NCBI RefSeq assembly: GCF_018294505.1
Contig: NC_057813.1
Location: forward strand, 320,315,191 to 320,379,190
Origin: Triticum aestivum
Lineage: Eukaryota; Streptophyta; Magnoliopsida; Poales; Poaceae
DNA length: 64,000 nucleotides
Reading direction: 5' to 3'
The notes beneath the pieces are model-generated. The model did no database searches, was not told the origin of the DNA, and worked only from the letters and a program-made list of their open reading frames with translations. This document shows positions 20,219 through 31,160 of the stretch, piece by piece. The translations under genes were made by a program, and so were the position numbers. Each line of letters begins with the position of its first letter. The stretch's first letter is position 1.

Positions 20219-21700
20219 AGATGAAACATGTGTGAATGTGCTCAGGGCGTACTTTTAGAGGACCTAGAGATAGTTTGTGTGCGTACGTGAAAGGGGCATA
20301 GAGGGGATGTATGCGATGGAGAGAGAGATGCTCTTTGTTTCTCTTTATTATGAATAACTTTATATATAGTATAAAAATATAAAAATGAACAGTGTGGAAT
20401 AAATATCATTGGGGACACCATGCAATGCAAATTTACATTGATACTCCTCCATATAACTTTGTATTTTGTATATATGTAGAAATTCTAAAATATTTTTTTG
20501 GCCACACTTTGTTTGCTTTTATTCAAAAGGAATGTTGTATGCGAAATAAACATGAAGAGAAGGCTTTTTAGATCAATGGGGTACGTGATGTAACATGTGA
20601 GAATGTGTAGTTGATGTATTTGGCAGGGCCTAGAGAGGTATGTGTATGCATTACGTATTCGAGAGAGGAATGGATAGAGCGGCCGGCGGCGCGCGGGGGG
20701 GGGGGGTAGGAGAGATAACACAAGAAATGAGATGTCTAGATAAAGAGAGAGAGAGAGACGAATAGGATGTCATGGCGAGAGATGCCCTCGAGTGTGTATA
20801 TGCAAGGGGGAGGGGATAGAGGCACGGGGACAAAATATTTCGTGTGGTGTCTGTGTTGGTATGTGTGGGTGTGAGAAGATAACGAGACCTGGGGGCTTAG
20901 GGTGTGTCACCGCATGAAGTCCGGTGGGCCGAGGTGAGGCCCTTGGCTCAGTTCCGTCCTGTGCCACATTGGTCGGCCCGTGACACATTTAGGGAGACCC
21001 ATGGAGGACTAGTCGTACAAGACAAAGATAGCAAAGTCGTGAAGGACTCTGTGTCCACTGACAAAACCGGGTAGGATTTGTAACCCTAGCTCCACGGAGT
21101 AAGGTAACCCCTTATATCTGATATTACTATTCATCCAACCTAATTTTAAGGGGCATCCTAAAGAGTGCTCTGCTAGAATCATACTTGTCAATGAGGAAGT
21201 GAGGTGGAGACAATGCGTGAGAGACAGGCGTAAAGATAATGTGTGTGCGGGAGACACGTAGACAGATCTATGTATATAGAAAGGGTCGATGGGGATTGTG
21301 CGTGTGTATGCTTGTGAGAGGAAGAGTGCTTGTGATAAAGGATAGTGAAAACAATCGTAAATTGTTACGGGAGTGAGGGAAGCTTATATCGAGAGCATTT
21401 GTGCGAGAAAGACACCTCGGGAGACAGTGTGTGAGAGACCACCTTTGGATATACACCGTGTGCGCGTATGTGTGAGAGAGAAAGTCAGCGTGTGTGTCAG
21501 GAGGGGCATATGGAGAGTGAAACTAGACGTAAAAGACTGATGTACACATTGATTAAAAATATAAATTTTATCCAAATATTAGGATGGGATCATGATATTT
21601 GCAATTCACGTAAGGAACGGTCATTGATCCATCAAACATCTATATTCTATCGAATTTTAGCATGTATGTGTTATTATTCGATAGTTCATGCTGGTGTGTA
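20219..21700. other. Degenerate GA/GT-rich low-complexity region
   Basis: About 1.5 kb is rich in GAGAGAGA, GTGTGTG and related phrases, with loosely recurring units such as GACCTAGAGATAG and GGCCTAGAGAGGTA. A run of G (about 20694-20706) lies inside. No gene is supportable; the Ser-, Thr- and His-rich minus-strand frames come from the base composition. Confidence 0.6.
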
Positions 21701-22087
21701 AAGCACATTATACATACAAAAGTTACACAATGAACATTATAAATAGCTAGCTATGAACTAGCATACATTTGAATTCAACTTAAGGTGGTTTAAAAAATTC
21801 GAATTCAACACGAAGTCCATTCAATTATTTGAATTTGATATCAGGGCATTTGTAAATCATACCTAAATTATGGGGGCACCAATCTTTGCTCTGCTTTTGT
21901 ACATAATAGCTTATATAGTTACGTACAAAATAGATTCAAATTTACCTCCTCCATTCCAAAATAACCATAATTATAGGATTTTCAAGTGTCAAAATTTCAA
22001 AAAAAAGCATAATTTAATGAGATTTTCAAACATACAAGGTCAAGTTTAACGTTGTCTATTTAGGTCAATCCTCAAAGTTCAAGAGTA

Positions 22088-22344
22088 CTCCCTCCGTTTT
22101 TATTTAGTCCGCGTATTAGCTTTGGTAAAAGTCAAGCTTTATAAACTTTGACTAAGTTTATAAAAATATATATTAACATAAGCAATAACAAATCAATAAA
22201 ATTAGATTTATTATTGAATGTACTTTCACATCATATAGATTTGTTATGATAAATGTTTATACTATTTTTTATAAACTTGGTCAAACTTTATGATATTTGA
22301 CTTCAGTCAACTCTAATATGCAGAGTAAATAAAAATGAAGGGAG
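22088..22344. mobile_element. Complete Stowaway-type MITE
   Basis: The 257-bp element has matching ends CTCCCTCCGTTTTTATTTAG and AGTAAATAAAAATGAAGGGAG, and TA duplicates at 22086-22087 and 22345-22346. The interior is AT-rich and partly self-complementary (GGTAAAAGTCAAGCTTTATA against ATAAACTTGGTCAAACTTTA). No coding. Confidence 0.92.
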
Positions 22345-23509
22345 TATTCTGAACGTGAATGCTTCTGTTTCCAAATTTCAAACGATGCACCAAAAGAGCC
22401 TCTACTCGCCCGAAACCGCGTGAGACAAATGTTTGGTAGAAGGAAATTACTTTTCTAGCTCCAACCCGTGAAACCTACCGGCCCGACGTCCAAAGGTCTA
22501 AACCGGGGTAGGTTTGTAGCTTCATCTAGACGCCACGCAACCACCTCCGAAAACCATTCATACACAATGGCCACCTAAGCACACATGCGCGCAGCCGAAA
22601 TCGCTCCCGCCCACTATTTGGGACACCTGGGATTACCATCCTACCCCCGACCCGTAGTAGGTCCGAAATTTAAGAGGGGCGCAAAGTTTGTACTTACCCC
22701 AAATTTCAAACAAGCGCGTCCCATCTATTCAAAAAAGCAAAAACAAGCGCGTCCCAGACCAAAACATGGTTCTGCCTTAGCTCCCCCCCGTTTGATTCCC
22801 CATTCGTACTCCCTGGGCGCCAAAACTACCTCTCCACCTGCCGTGAACCCCGGCATCCTCCGTCCGCCATCCCATCCAACACATCAACCGTCGCCCTCCT
22901 CCATCACACTGGAGCCGATACCTCGACGTCGTCGTCCACCACAACTACAACGCCCTCCACGACTAGTAGTTGAAGCTGAGGCCGAGCTGCCTCCAGAACG
23001 CCGATGTGCGCTGTAACCGAGCCAGTTCAGCCATGCCGTCCTGCGCATCACCGATGCCGCTCCAACTTTGCCACCGTCCACTGCAAGGGAGCTGTTCCCG
23101 CTATGCCGTCCTTCGCCGCCTCGGATCTGCTTCCCCTCCGCCGACAGAAGGCCAGCACAACACAATCAACAATATGGACATGCGTTCGTCCAAGGCTCCA
23201 ACCTCCTCCAAAACATCGGTTCCCCTAGTAAAAACAAGAAAATCGCGCGACATCTGGAGGACATAGCACTGGCAACCGGAAATGGTAATCCTCTTCCCTT
23301 ATTCATGCAAATCTTACATGTATGTTTGCATGGTATTCATCCCACAGAAGACACTAATTGACCGCTTCTTCCTGATGCTAGATGTTCCTAGTAACTCGCA
23401 ATGCACAAGGTTTCTCCTCATATACTATTTCACCTTAGCTAGAGGTTCATCGCCCCCTGGATTTCAATTCTTGGTTAGTTGATTCCCAATTAAAGGAAGC
23501 ATTCCTCGG

Positions 23510-23800
23510 TGTAACAGGCGCTTGTCCGCCTATTACGTCAGGGAAGCAGCGCCTTGGTGTTTATCTTAGGGGTGTGTGTGGGGCCTAGGGCTGCTAGCGC
23601 CCGATCCGGAGGTCGGCCGGGATTAAAGGGATGGCCGGGGGGCGCTGCCAAGCACAGCGGTGGTGTGAGGTCGAGGGGAGGGCAAGGCAGCAGAGGCAGG
23701 GGTCTGGGCCGGTGGTCGCTGGCAGTTCCAGAAAGATCGTCAACAGTGACTGGAGGGAGGTAGATGAAGGCCGTCTGCCCATTCCTTATAGATCGCACGA
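23510..23800. other. GC-rich insertion-like segment in the first intron
   Basis: About 290 bases of GC-rich sequence (GGTCGGCCGGGATTAAAGGG...) stand out against AT-rich intron DNA. It has short frames on both strands and no motif that I recognise. It may be a gene or LTR fragment. Confidence 0.35.
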
Positions 23801-24327
23801 TTCATAAAAAATCGAAGGACCTATTTATTTTCACTGGACTTTTATTTTGATAGGACCATTTGTGGTGGTATGCTGGAGGACCACCTGCATTTCCCAGCCA
23901 TCCCTGTGCCCATATATTACAGAACCATACGGAGTAGAATCTAATTTTTTTTGCCATGCAATGTTGTAGAGCTATCATATGTCTCCTGTCATTTATTTAT
24001 CAACCACCTGCTATCTGCTACTTATACAGTGCACTAATTCTGCACACACTTCACCCATACTCTCACTATTGTGTTTTTATGCATGGGTATTTCAAACTCT
24101 ACCTTGACAGAAGCACGAAATAAAAGAGAGAAGTATGTCCCGCTTTGTTTGTGTGCAGGCAAGGCACGTGTCGGCGCTTTAAAGGTTGGATGTTCAATAG
24201 ATGGATACGGTAAACGTATCTCTAGAGTTGACGATCTCACTCGCCATGAACCACCATCCCAGGTGCTTGCTTTAACTTCGCGGTGTCATATGTGGTTTCC
24301 TCTTGCATATGGTGTCTAGCTTGTATT

Positions 24328-25640
24328 CACTGGTAGAAAAATGACCTAATGTGAGAAACATTAGTCTCGGTTCAATTTTGGCCCGATACTAATGGTACCA
24401 TTAGTCCTGATTCGAATGACTATGCATTAATGCAAGTTCGTGTTGAACCTTTAGTACCGGTTCGTGCCACGAACTGGTACTAAAGGGGTGGTGGCAGGCT
24501 GTCGTTAGGCCGGGGCCCCATGAGCCCCTTTAGTCCCGGTTCATGGCTCAAACAGGTACTACAGGGCTAACCTTTAGTACCAGTTTGTGCCATGAACCGG
24601 GACTAAAGGGGTCTGACCTATAGTCCCGGTTGGAGACACAAACTGGGACTAAATGGCCCATTTTCAAACTCTACCCCCTTGTGGATCGCCTTTTCAGTTT
24701 TGTAAAGAGAGAAAGAAAAAGGTAAAAACTTCAAAAATTAAAATCCTTTGAGATGTAGTTATGTTACTACATCTACTAGTTAGGAAAATTAAAAAACTTA
24801 AATTTTGACATGTTTTGCAAAAAAGTGTTATGAAAATGTAAAACGACCATATCTTTTGCATACAATGTCAAAAAACGCATAATATATCAAAAAAATTAGC
24901 ACGAAAATCCGCATCCGATTTTGACCGCCTAGGGCCTGTTTGCAATTTTTTAGAATCCTCAAATTCTAAAGGAAAAAACGATATGCTCAAATTTTTGTTT
25001 TTTTTAATTTTTGTTAAATCTGGTCAAATTGTGGTCAAACTATGGTCAAACTAATTATTCAACAAATATTAGTGTTAATAAATAATTATTTTAGTTTTTT
25101 GACTTTTGGTCAAACTGTGGTCAAACTATGGTCAAATCTGGTCAAACTGTGGTCAAACTATGGTCAAACTACTTATTCAAGAAATATTTCAGTTACTAAA
25201 TAATAATTGTTTTTTGGAATAATAGTTTCAAACAAAAACGGTGAAACATGTGACCTCATGCTCAAGCTAAATTCCTGAGGGTTAATAGGATTGACAGCTT
25301 ACTATTGTTAGGTAAACAACACATGCAGACTTGTAAACTAGGGGGAATAGAACTCGGAAGTTAAGCGTGCTCAGGATGGAGTAGTGAGAGGATGGGTGAC
25401 TGGCCGGGAAATTAGACGATTTGGAATGATGAGGGGTGATTAGAGCAATGATGAGCGGTGATTAGAGACAAAATCGTCAAATAATTCAGAAATTTGAAAA
25501 TAAAAAATCAAATTTTCTTTTCAAAAAAATTCAAAAAAATTTATCCTTTAGTACCGGTTGGGGTTACCAACCGGTACTAAAGGTCCCCTAGACCACCATG
25601 CGGGCTCGTGCCACATGGTGGGCCTTTGGCCCCGGTTCGT
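24328..25640. mobile_element. Non-autonomous CACTA derivative, right end eroded
   Basis: The left terminus CACTGGTAGAAAAATGACC begins at 24328, after ATT. The subterminal regions carry the well-known grass CACTA hairpin repeats: TTTAGTACCGGTTCGTGCCA with its complement near 24450-24487 and again at 24511-24660, and CTTTAGTACCGGTTGGGGTT with its complement at 25544-25583. There is no transposase. The expected right end (...TACCAGTG) is not seen: text near 25640 joins intron repeat sequence (TATCATGTGTTCGCC), which matches unoccupied copies near 26405 and 27337. It sits in an intron of the Ptta/En-Spm-like gene. Confidence 0.82.
25345..25412 (+). repeat. 5S rRNA-derived fragment inside the CACTA derivative
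   Basis: The stretch AGAACTCGGAAGTTAAGCGT-GCTC...GAGTAGTG...AGGATGGGTGAC...GGGAA follows the middle and 3' half of plant 5S rRNA in order. It keeps the AAGTTAAGCGTGC box A region and the GATGGGTGAC box C region of the internal RNA polymerase III promoter. The first part of the 5S gene and its terminator are missing, so it is not a functional 5S gene. It may give residual pol III factor binding. Confidence 0.75.
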
Positions 25641-28403
25641 GCAGAACTGGTATCATGTGTTCGCCTTATATCAAAGTAGTGATTGTTAGTATCATGCATG
25701 AATGAGTTCCGAAGAGTGAATTTATTGCTTTTTCTTGTCAGTTTGACTTGACAATTCAAAATCAATAAATTGGAAGGAAATTAGCAAGGCAGTGGATAAA
25801 GGTGCTCCTTCCAAATAGAGGGCCTCTACAGATTCTACTCCGCCACCCCCAAGAAGATTTGGAAGACAACACATGCATAGACACTCAACGTAGATGTGTT
25901 GATGATGAGCACATCCCCCCTAGTGCACCATCACAGGTGCTCCCTCTAACTTGGCACTATTATATGTGGTTGCATGTTATGTATGATGTCTAGCTTGTAT
26001 TGCTTCTAATTTTGTTGAATTCTGTCTGCTTATTTAAAAATTATACTAGTGAATCAGACACGTCTTCCTGTTTCTAAAAATACAATATCTGTCTACCACA
26101 CCATGTTCATACATCAAAGCACTACTGTTGTGTAACCTGCAACAATCACATATCATAAGACACGTTTGACTTGAGAGTGTGATATAGGTTACATCTCACA
26201 TTCTTTTCTAGCTTGTACTACTTCTAATTTCTTGAAATGAAACTTATGTCGCGACATTTTTAACTTGGTAGAGTGATATTCGTTGCATCTTTCATATGGT
26301 GTCTAGATTTCATTGCTTCTATTTTTCTGAAATGCCTTCTGCTTAGTTTACACATCATAGCTGTGAATATGCAATGATGTCCCTTTTTCTTACATTCAAT
26401 CATCCTATCACGCGGTCGCCTTACATTAAAGTTGTGCTCGTCAGCATCCTGCATCAATGAGTTCTGAAAGCGAATTTTTATTCATTTTTCTTGTGGGTTT
26501 GACTTGACAAGTAAATGCAATTAAGAAAAGGAAGGAAAAAAATAAGGCAAGGACTGATGGAGGTCTTCTGGCGAAACCCGCATCCAAGGTGCTTTCTCTA
26601 GCTTGACAGCATGATATTGGCTTGCATGTTGCATACGGTGTGCCACTTGTATTGCTTGTAATTGATTAAATTACTTCTGCTTAGTTTACACTATTAGTTG
26701 TGAATATGCCAGGTCGTCCTGCTTTTCGTACATATTCCATCCTTATATCATATATGTTCCTGTTTGTAGAACATACACTATCTGTCTATCACACCATGTT
26801 CTTACATCAAAGTACTACTATTGTGTAACCTGCAACAATCACTTTTCACAAGACATGTTTAACTTGGGAGTCTGATATAGTTTACATCTCGCATTATTTT
26901 CTAGCTGGTACTACTAATTTGCTGAAATGGCACTAATGACGAGACAGTCTTAACTTGGTAGAGTGATATTCGTTGCGTCTTACATATGGTGTATATCTTT
27001 CATTGCTTCTAATTTGTTAAAATGCCTTCTGCTAAGTTTACACATCATAAGCTGTGAATATGCAATGGCACTAATGACGAGAAACCTTTAACTTGGCAAT
27101 GTGATGTTGTTTCCATCTTGCATATGATTTATTTCTTGTACTGCTACACATTTCTATAAAGGCTAGTTATGACGAGACACTGTTAACTTGGCAGAGCGAT
27201 ATTTGTAGAATATTCCATATGGTGTCTAACTTCCATTGCATTACTTCTAATTTATTGAAGTGCCTTCTGCTTACTTTATTCATCATAGTTCTGATTATCT
27301 CATGACGTCCTGGTTTTCATACATATTACATCCTGCTATCATGTGGTTGCCTAACATCAAAGTTCAGTTCGTCTGTATCATGCATCAATTTGTTCTGAAG
27401 AACTAAATTTTTATTCCTTTTTCCTGTCGGCTTGACTTAACATGGCACAGAGAAATATGAAGGAAGACGGAATGATAGGGGATGGTGTTAGTACTAAGGA
27501 CACACGGAAACAGAAGCGGCCAAATAATGCTGATTCTGCTGGTACTGATGGTGCAATAGAAGATCAAAATCCAACCAAAACTTGTACAAACGTGGTATCT
27601 CGTGCTACACTAGCTGCAAAACTAGCCAATCAGAAACAAATAACTTCCACCAAACAACCAGAGACAGCCCTAGTTGTTGCAACACCTTCCACGGTACCAC
27701 CAGCTGCACAAGTTACTCATGCGCCAACTGAGCTAGCAGCATGTTCCCAAGCTCCCTTGCCACCTGACACTACTTCCCAAGCACTCTTGACACGAGACGA
27801 GTTGGCAATCAGATGAACCTTGTGAGCTTCAACAGCTAGAAGGTAGTTGCCGGAGTCAAGTTACAGTTGCATGCTTCTTTATATGTAGTCTCACAGTTTG
27901 ATGTACACTAACACTTCCTATGTTCGTACTTGGACTAGCACCTAGGCGCAAGAGGAAAAAAACATCAGGGATAATGCTCGATAGGTTAACTAAATCTAGA
28001 GGAGGAAGAATGGAGATCCATTTTGAGGAAGGTTTAAAAAGGCCACGTGATGCTATAGAGTCAGCCAAGTTAGTATCAGAGGCAGCGGTTGCTGTTAGGT
28101 GTCATGCACATATCCTCCCAACATTGATTCAGTATAGGAATGACAAAGACAAAACCCAGTTCAACACCTTCCTCGACCATTTATCTGTAAGTATGGTTAT
28201 GTATGGAAACTAGTAATATTGTCTTGCTCCGTCCCATACTTTCTAGGTTGCTGATAATGAGACTCCCATAATTTTCAACAGATGAGGTTCAAGTTGGATA
28301 ACCAAGATGATGCAACCAGACAAGCTTGCACCCATGTTTTCATGTCTGCTCTGCGACAGTATCGGTATAACATGAGGAAAACTCACTTTGAAGGCAAGAC
28401 TAA

Positions 28404-29340
28404 CACTACTGCAGGATGCTGCTAACGCGACACTACGACTAGAGACCCTTCGACAAAACTGTGTGTGATGCAATAATCGCAAACGGTGGTGTAAAAAACC
28501 ATCAAAAAGGTGTAAAACGTTTGCGATGGCGGAGACATCAAACACAGTTAAGATTTTACTTGCTTGTGCGATGTTGAGCATACAATTGATACGGTTGAAC
28601 TGTTTGCGATGAGGAATAACAATAGAAACAGGCAGCCATATCAATGTGTGCGTGATATACGTCATACAGTTCACTCTGATGGACTGTGTGCTAATAGGGA
28701 TTGCAACAGAAATAGTCAGCCAGATCAAGGTGTGTGTGATATACAGCATACGGTTCACTCGGACAAATTATTTTCGATTAGGCAAGAGAACGGAAACGGT
28801 TTATCTTAACAAGATTTGTGTGATATGCGGCATTTGCGATCAGCCAAAAGAACATAAACGATTCGTGTAAACCAGATATGTGTGATACGCAGGAAACAAC
28901 CCACTCGGATGAACTGTTTGCGACGAGAAATTATAACATAGACGGTTACTATAGTAAGTTCGTGTGCGATTCTGTTCGTACAAAAAACTTTGAAAAATGC
29001 AAACTAGTTGCTTGCGTATAAATAATTATCAAAATGTAACAAGATAGACCTTCTTCAAGCCAATCAACATGTGTTCTAAAAACAAAAAATGTAAAAAATT
29101 ACAAAACAAAGACCTTGATAGACCTTGTTGCTATAGGTCAGTCTTTGCAACCTTTATTGCGCAACACAATGGAAACTGTTCAACTGAACAAGATGTGTGT
29201 GATACGCCACAAACAGGTCCGTGATCAGAAATATGTGCCAAGACGAATAATAACACAGACGATTACTGCTAATAAGCCGTGTGATTTGCTCTGTCTACAG
29301 AAGAATAACATGTGTGTGTGTGTATATATATATAACTGAA
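28404..29340 (+). mobile_element. CACTA-type left terminus with subterminal repeats
   Basis: CACTACTGCAGGATGCTG starts at 28404, directly after TAA (28401-28403), and breaks the reading frame of the preceding exon. About 900 bp of short repeats in both orientations follow, such as AAACGGTTC, GTGTGTGATA(TC)(AG)C, CACTCGGA and TGTTTGCGAT(GC), as in CACTA subterminal regions. The matching right terminus (...GCAGTAGTG plus TAA) was not found in the window. Related phrases near 36430-36540 and 42464-42525 suggest that the element or a relative extends far right and was split by later insertions. Its true extent is unknown. Confidence 0.6.
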
Positions 29341-29432
29341 ATAAACTTCCAATTACATAAGTGACTATATAGATCATTCGCACACACCTCAATAAACAAT
29401 TGCATGCATTCTAAAGTAGGAGAAATGATCGT

Positions 29433-30177
29433 CTAGTCATCTACTTCTTGTGATGCCCCCGCCACTGCTCTGTGGCTTGATCCCTTGTCTAGGGCATGAA
29501 GAAGACACTTCCTCATGTCAACGATCCGCATGTACATCTCGTAGCTTGTGTACCCGTCCTTGGCCGTGTACTTGATGTGTTGTTCATCCAGTCTCTCATG
29601 CCAAACACTGTGCCAGGCGTTCTTGTCCTTCTTGCTCTCATTCTTCATCTTCATGTACTAGGGGTCGATGATGGCCGAGGCGAGGTCAACCAGGGAGTTC
29701 AGTTTGTTGTTGTCACTGCCCCAGACCTTGTAGTGGTCCTGAATGTTGACAAGATTTCGGCATTTCAAGCCCAAAACCTTGAGCGCTTTTAGATCGTTGG
29801 TGGTGTCCACCGTAGCGAAATTGTAGTCAGAGCTATTGATAAACTTGGAGAAACGCTCGCAAGGCCTTGTGGCCAGGTGGTAGTGGTAGATGAGGATGTC
29901 ATGTCGCACACACAACTGGGCGACGACAACCTTCTGATCATGCCCGGCACGACAGATGGTGTACTCGAGGTCGAAACCGACCACTTGGTACTTGTCCTCA
30001 GTAAGGAACTGCTCCATAGTTTGGATGGAGCTCTCCACTGACACCAGATCGTTCGTGTACAACACCGAGAGGGCCTTCCCCCTCACGCGGGGTGTCCACT
30101 ACGTGATGCGTGGTGAACTGCCTACCGTTGTCGTTATCGGCCACTGGGAGCGCCATTGGAGGCACGGGGTTTGCCAT
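29433..30177 (-). pseudogene. Captured 3'-5' exonuclease-like gene (DEDDy, WRN-exonuclease type)
   Basis: The minus-strand coding region probably starts at ATG 30177 (MANPVPPMALPVADNDN...). A frame change or stop near 30100 separates this from the main frame at 30086. The main frame carries the DEDDy exonuclease motifs: FDLEYT (D39, E41 counted from 30086), DTTNDLKAL (D98) and YTAKDGYTSY (Y173, D177). One TAG near 29658 splits it; it ends at 29433. This family removes nucleotides from 3' ends of DNA or RNA. I recall similar proteins being frequent in wheat transposon surroundings. Its place next to CACTA subterminal repeats suggests cargo. All four acidic residues survive although the frame is broken. 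Confidence 0.68.
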
Positions 30178-30606
30178 AGGAACCGCTGGATGTCCTCTCT
30201 ATATGTGTCGTGGTGGAGGTGCTTATTGTGTCATGTGACGTGAGATATGAAGGTAAATGGCCACATGAATAAATGTGGGCCGGGCAACCTGGATTCTCGG
30301 CGCGTCCGCATGCCAGTTTTTGCAGCGGGTAACTTCATTGTCGAGCCGCGCCCGGCACAATCGCATCCACATAAACGTGCGTGATCGTGCGCCGGCCCCA
30401 AACACTGGCAGTGCACATGGAGGGACAAGGGCAAAGCACCCGGAGGGACGTGAGAGCAGAGCACGCGTGGCAGGACGCGAGCAGAGCGCACCTCGGGTGC
30501 CTCAACTGCAAGCAACCACACGCATAGAGCAGTTGAACACGAAGGAAATGGTCGCCTACAAGCCATCCAACACTTGCGTTGCTGCATAGAGAGCGGCCGT
30601 GTGCTA

Positions 30607-30805
30607 CTACCTCTATCTTGGTCTAAAGTCCCCTTTATATTATGTGCCATACTTTGCCCTCAAATTTAACCAACTAAATGTTAATGCATGTTATAAAAAT
30701 TATATAATTGGAAACTATGTTCAAATACGAATCCAACTATATAATCTTTGGCAACATGCATTTGTATTTTATTAGTTAAATCCTACTTATAAACCAGGAC
30801 GGGTG
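30607..30805. mobile_element. Stowaway-type MITE, second subfamily
   Basis: It is bounded by TA at 30605-30606 and 30806-30807. The left end is CTACCTCTATCTTGGTCTAA and the right end TATAAACCAGGACGGGTG. The body (TTAATGCATGTTATAAAAATTATAT, TTGTATTTTATTAGTTAAAT, split here) matches the copy at 12926-13130. Confidence 0.75.
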
Positions 30806-31071
30806 TATAGTAGGTGATTCAATCGCAAGCATTTTTATATTAACCGTATGTTTACATGGCCTTTCGTCCTCCTCTCGCACGTCTTGTCACCCCGCTGCCG
30901 CAGACAGCTTATAGCGCAAGCTTGCGCAGTTCGCGGGAGCGTTCTTTTGGCCAAACAGTGGCGCCAATGAATCGTCGGTGAGCCCGTTCCCGTGCAACCT
31001 CGCAGGTTCCTGTGCAAGCTTCCTGCCTAACTGGGCCAAATCCCCCAAAATCCCAATGCTTACCGGCCTGC

Positions 31072-31079
31072 TATAAAAG
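31072..31079 (+). promoter_or_regulatory. TATA box of the gene-like unit at 31161
   Basis: TATAAAAG in CTGCTATAAAAGCCCTCA lies 82 bases before an ATG. A pyrimidine-rich leader (TTTCCCTCCCTCC) lies between. Confidence 0.5.
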
Positions 31080-31160
31080 CCCTCACGGCCGGTGAGTCCT
31101 GCATCGCATTTTTCCCTCCCTCCCTGTAGCTCATCTCGTCTGCTTCTCCCACAATCGCCA

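Larger units (their letters stand above)
22820..28403 (+). pseudogene. Decayed multi-exon gene of the plant Ptta/En-Spm transposase-like family
   Basis: A GC-rich leader (about 22820-23283) ends at a GTAATC donor. Exon-like blocks follow at about 24110-24261, 25771-25935, 26526-26587 and 27448-27841, each of the first three ending ...AG directly before GTGCT. Two well-bounded exons come last: 27939-28186 (PRRKRKKTSGIMLDRLTKSR..., donor GTAAGTATGG) and 28282 onward (MRFKLDNQDDATRQACTHVF...YRYNMRKTHFEGK). These two resemble the domain called plant transposase (Ptta/En/Spm). The last exon is cut at 28404 by a CACTA end. The frame in the 27448 block hits a stop, and introns are expanded by repeats, one holding a CACTA derivative. 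It could be a transposon gene or an immobilised relative; I cannot tell which. Confidence 0.5.

Noticed and set aside
20242..21575. Several minus-strand ORFs rich in Ser, Leu, Thr and His
   Set aside because: Their composition follows the degenerate GA/GT-rich DNA. There is no promoter, splice site or motif support.
25345..25412. A functional 5S rRNA gene
   Set aside because: Only the middle and 3' half are recognisable, with substitutions and a drifted end, so it is a derived fragment.
25650..25680. CACTA right end at ...AAAGTAGTG followed by ATT, matching the left ATT flank
   Set aside because: The same text (ATCAAAGT...) belongs to the underlying intron repeat seen near 26425 and 27357, so the match is accidental.
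24020..27440. CRISPR-like or centromeric satellite array
   Set aside because: Units are irregular, contain exon-like blocks with splice signals, and the DNA is plant nuclear.
28243..28758. 171-codon minus-strand ORF
   Set aside because: It runs across the CACTA terminus and its subterminal repeats. Its internal similarity (TYITHTLIWL) is just the DNA repeat.
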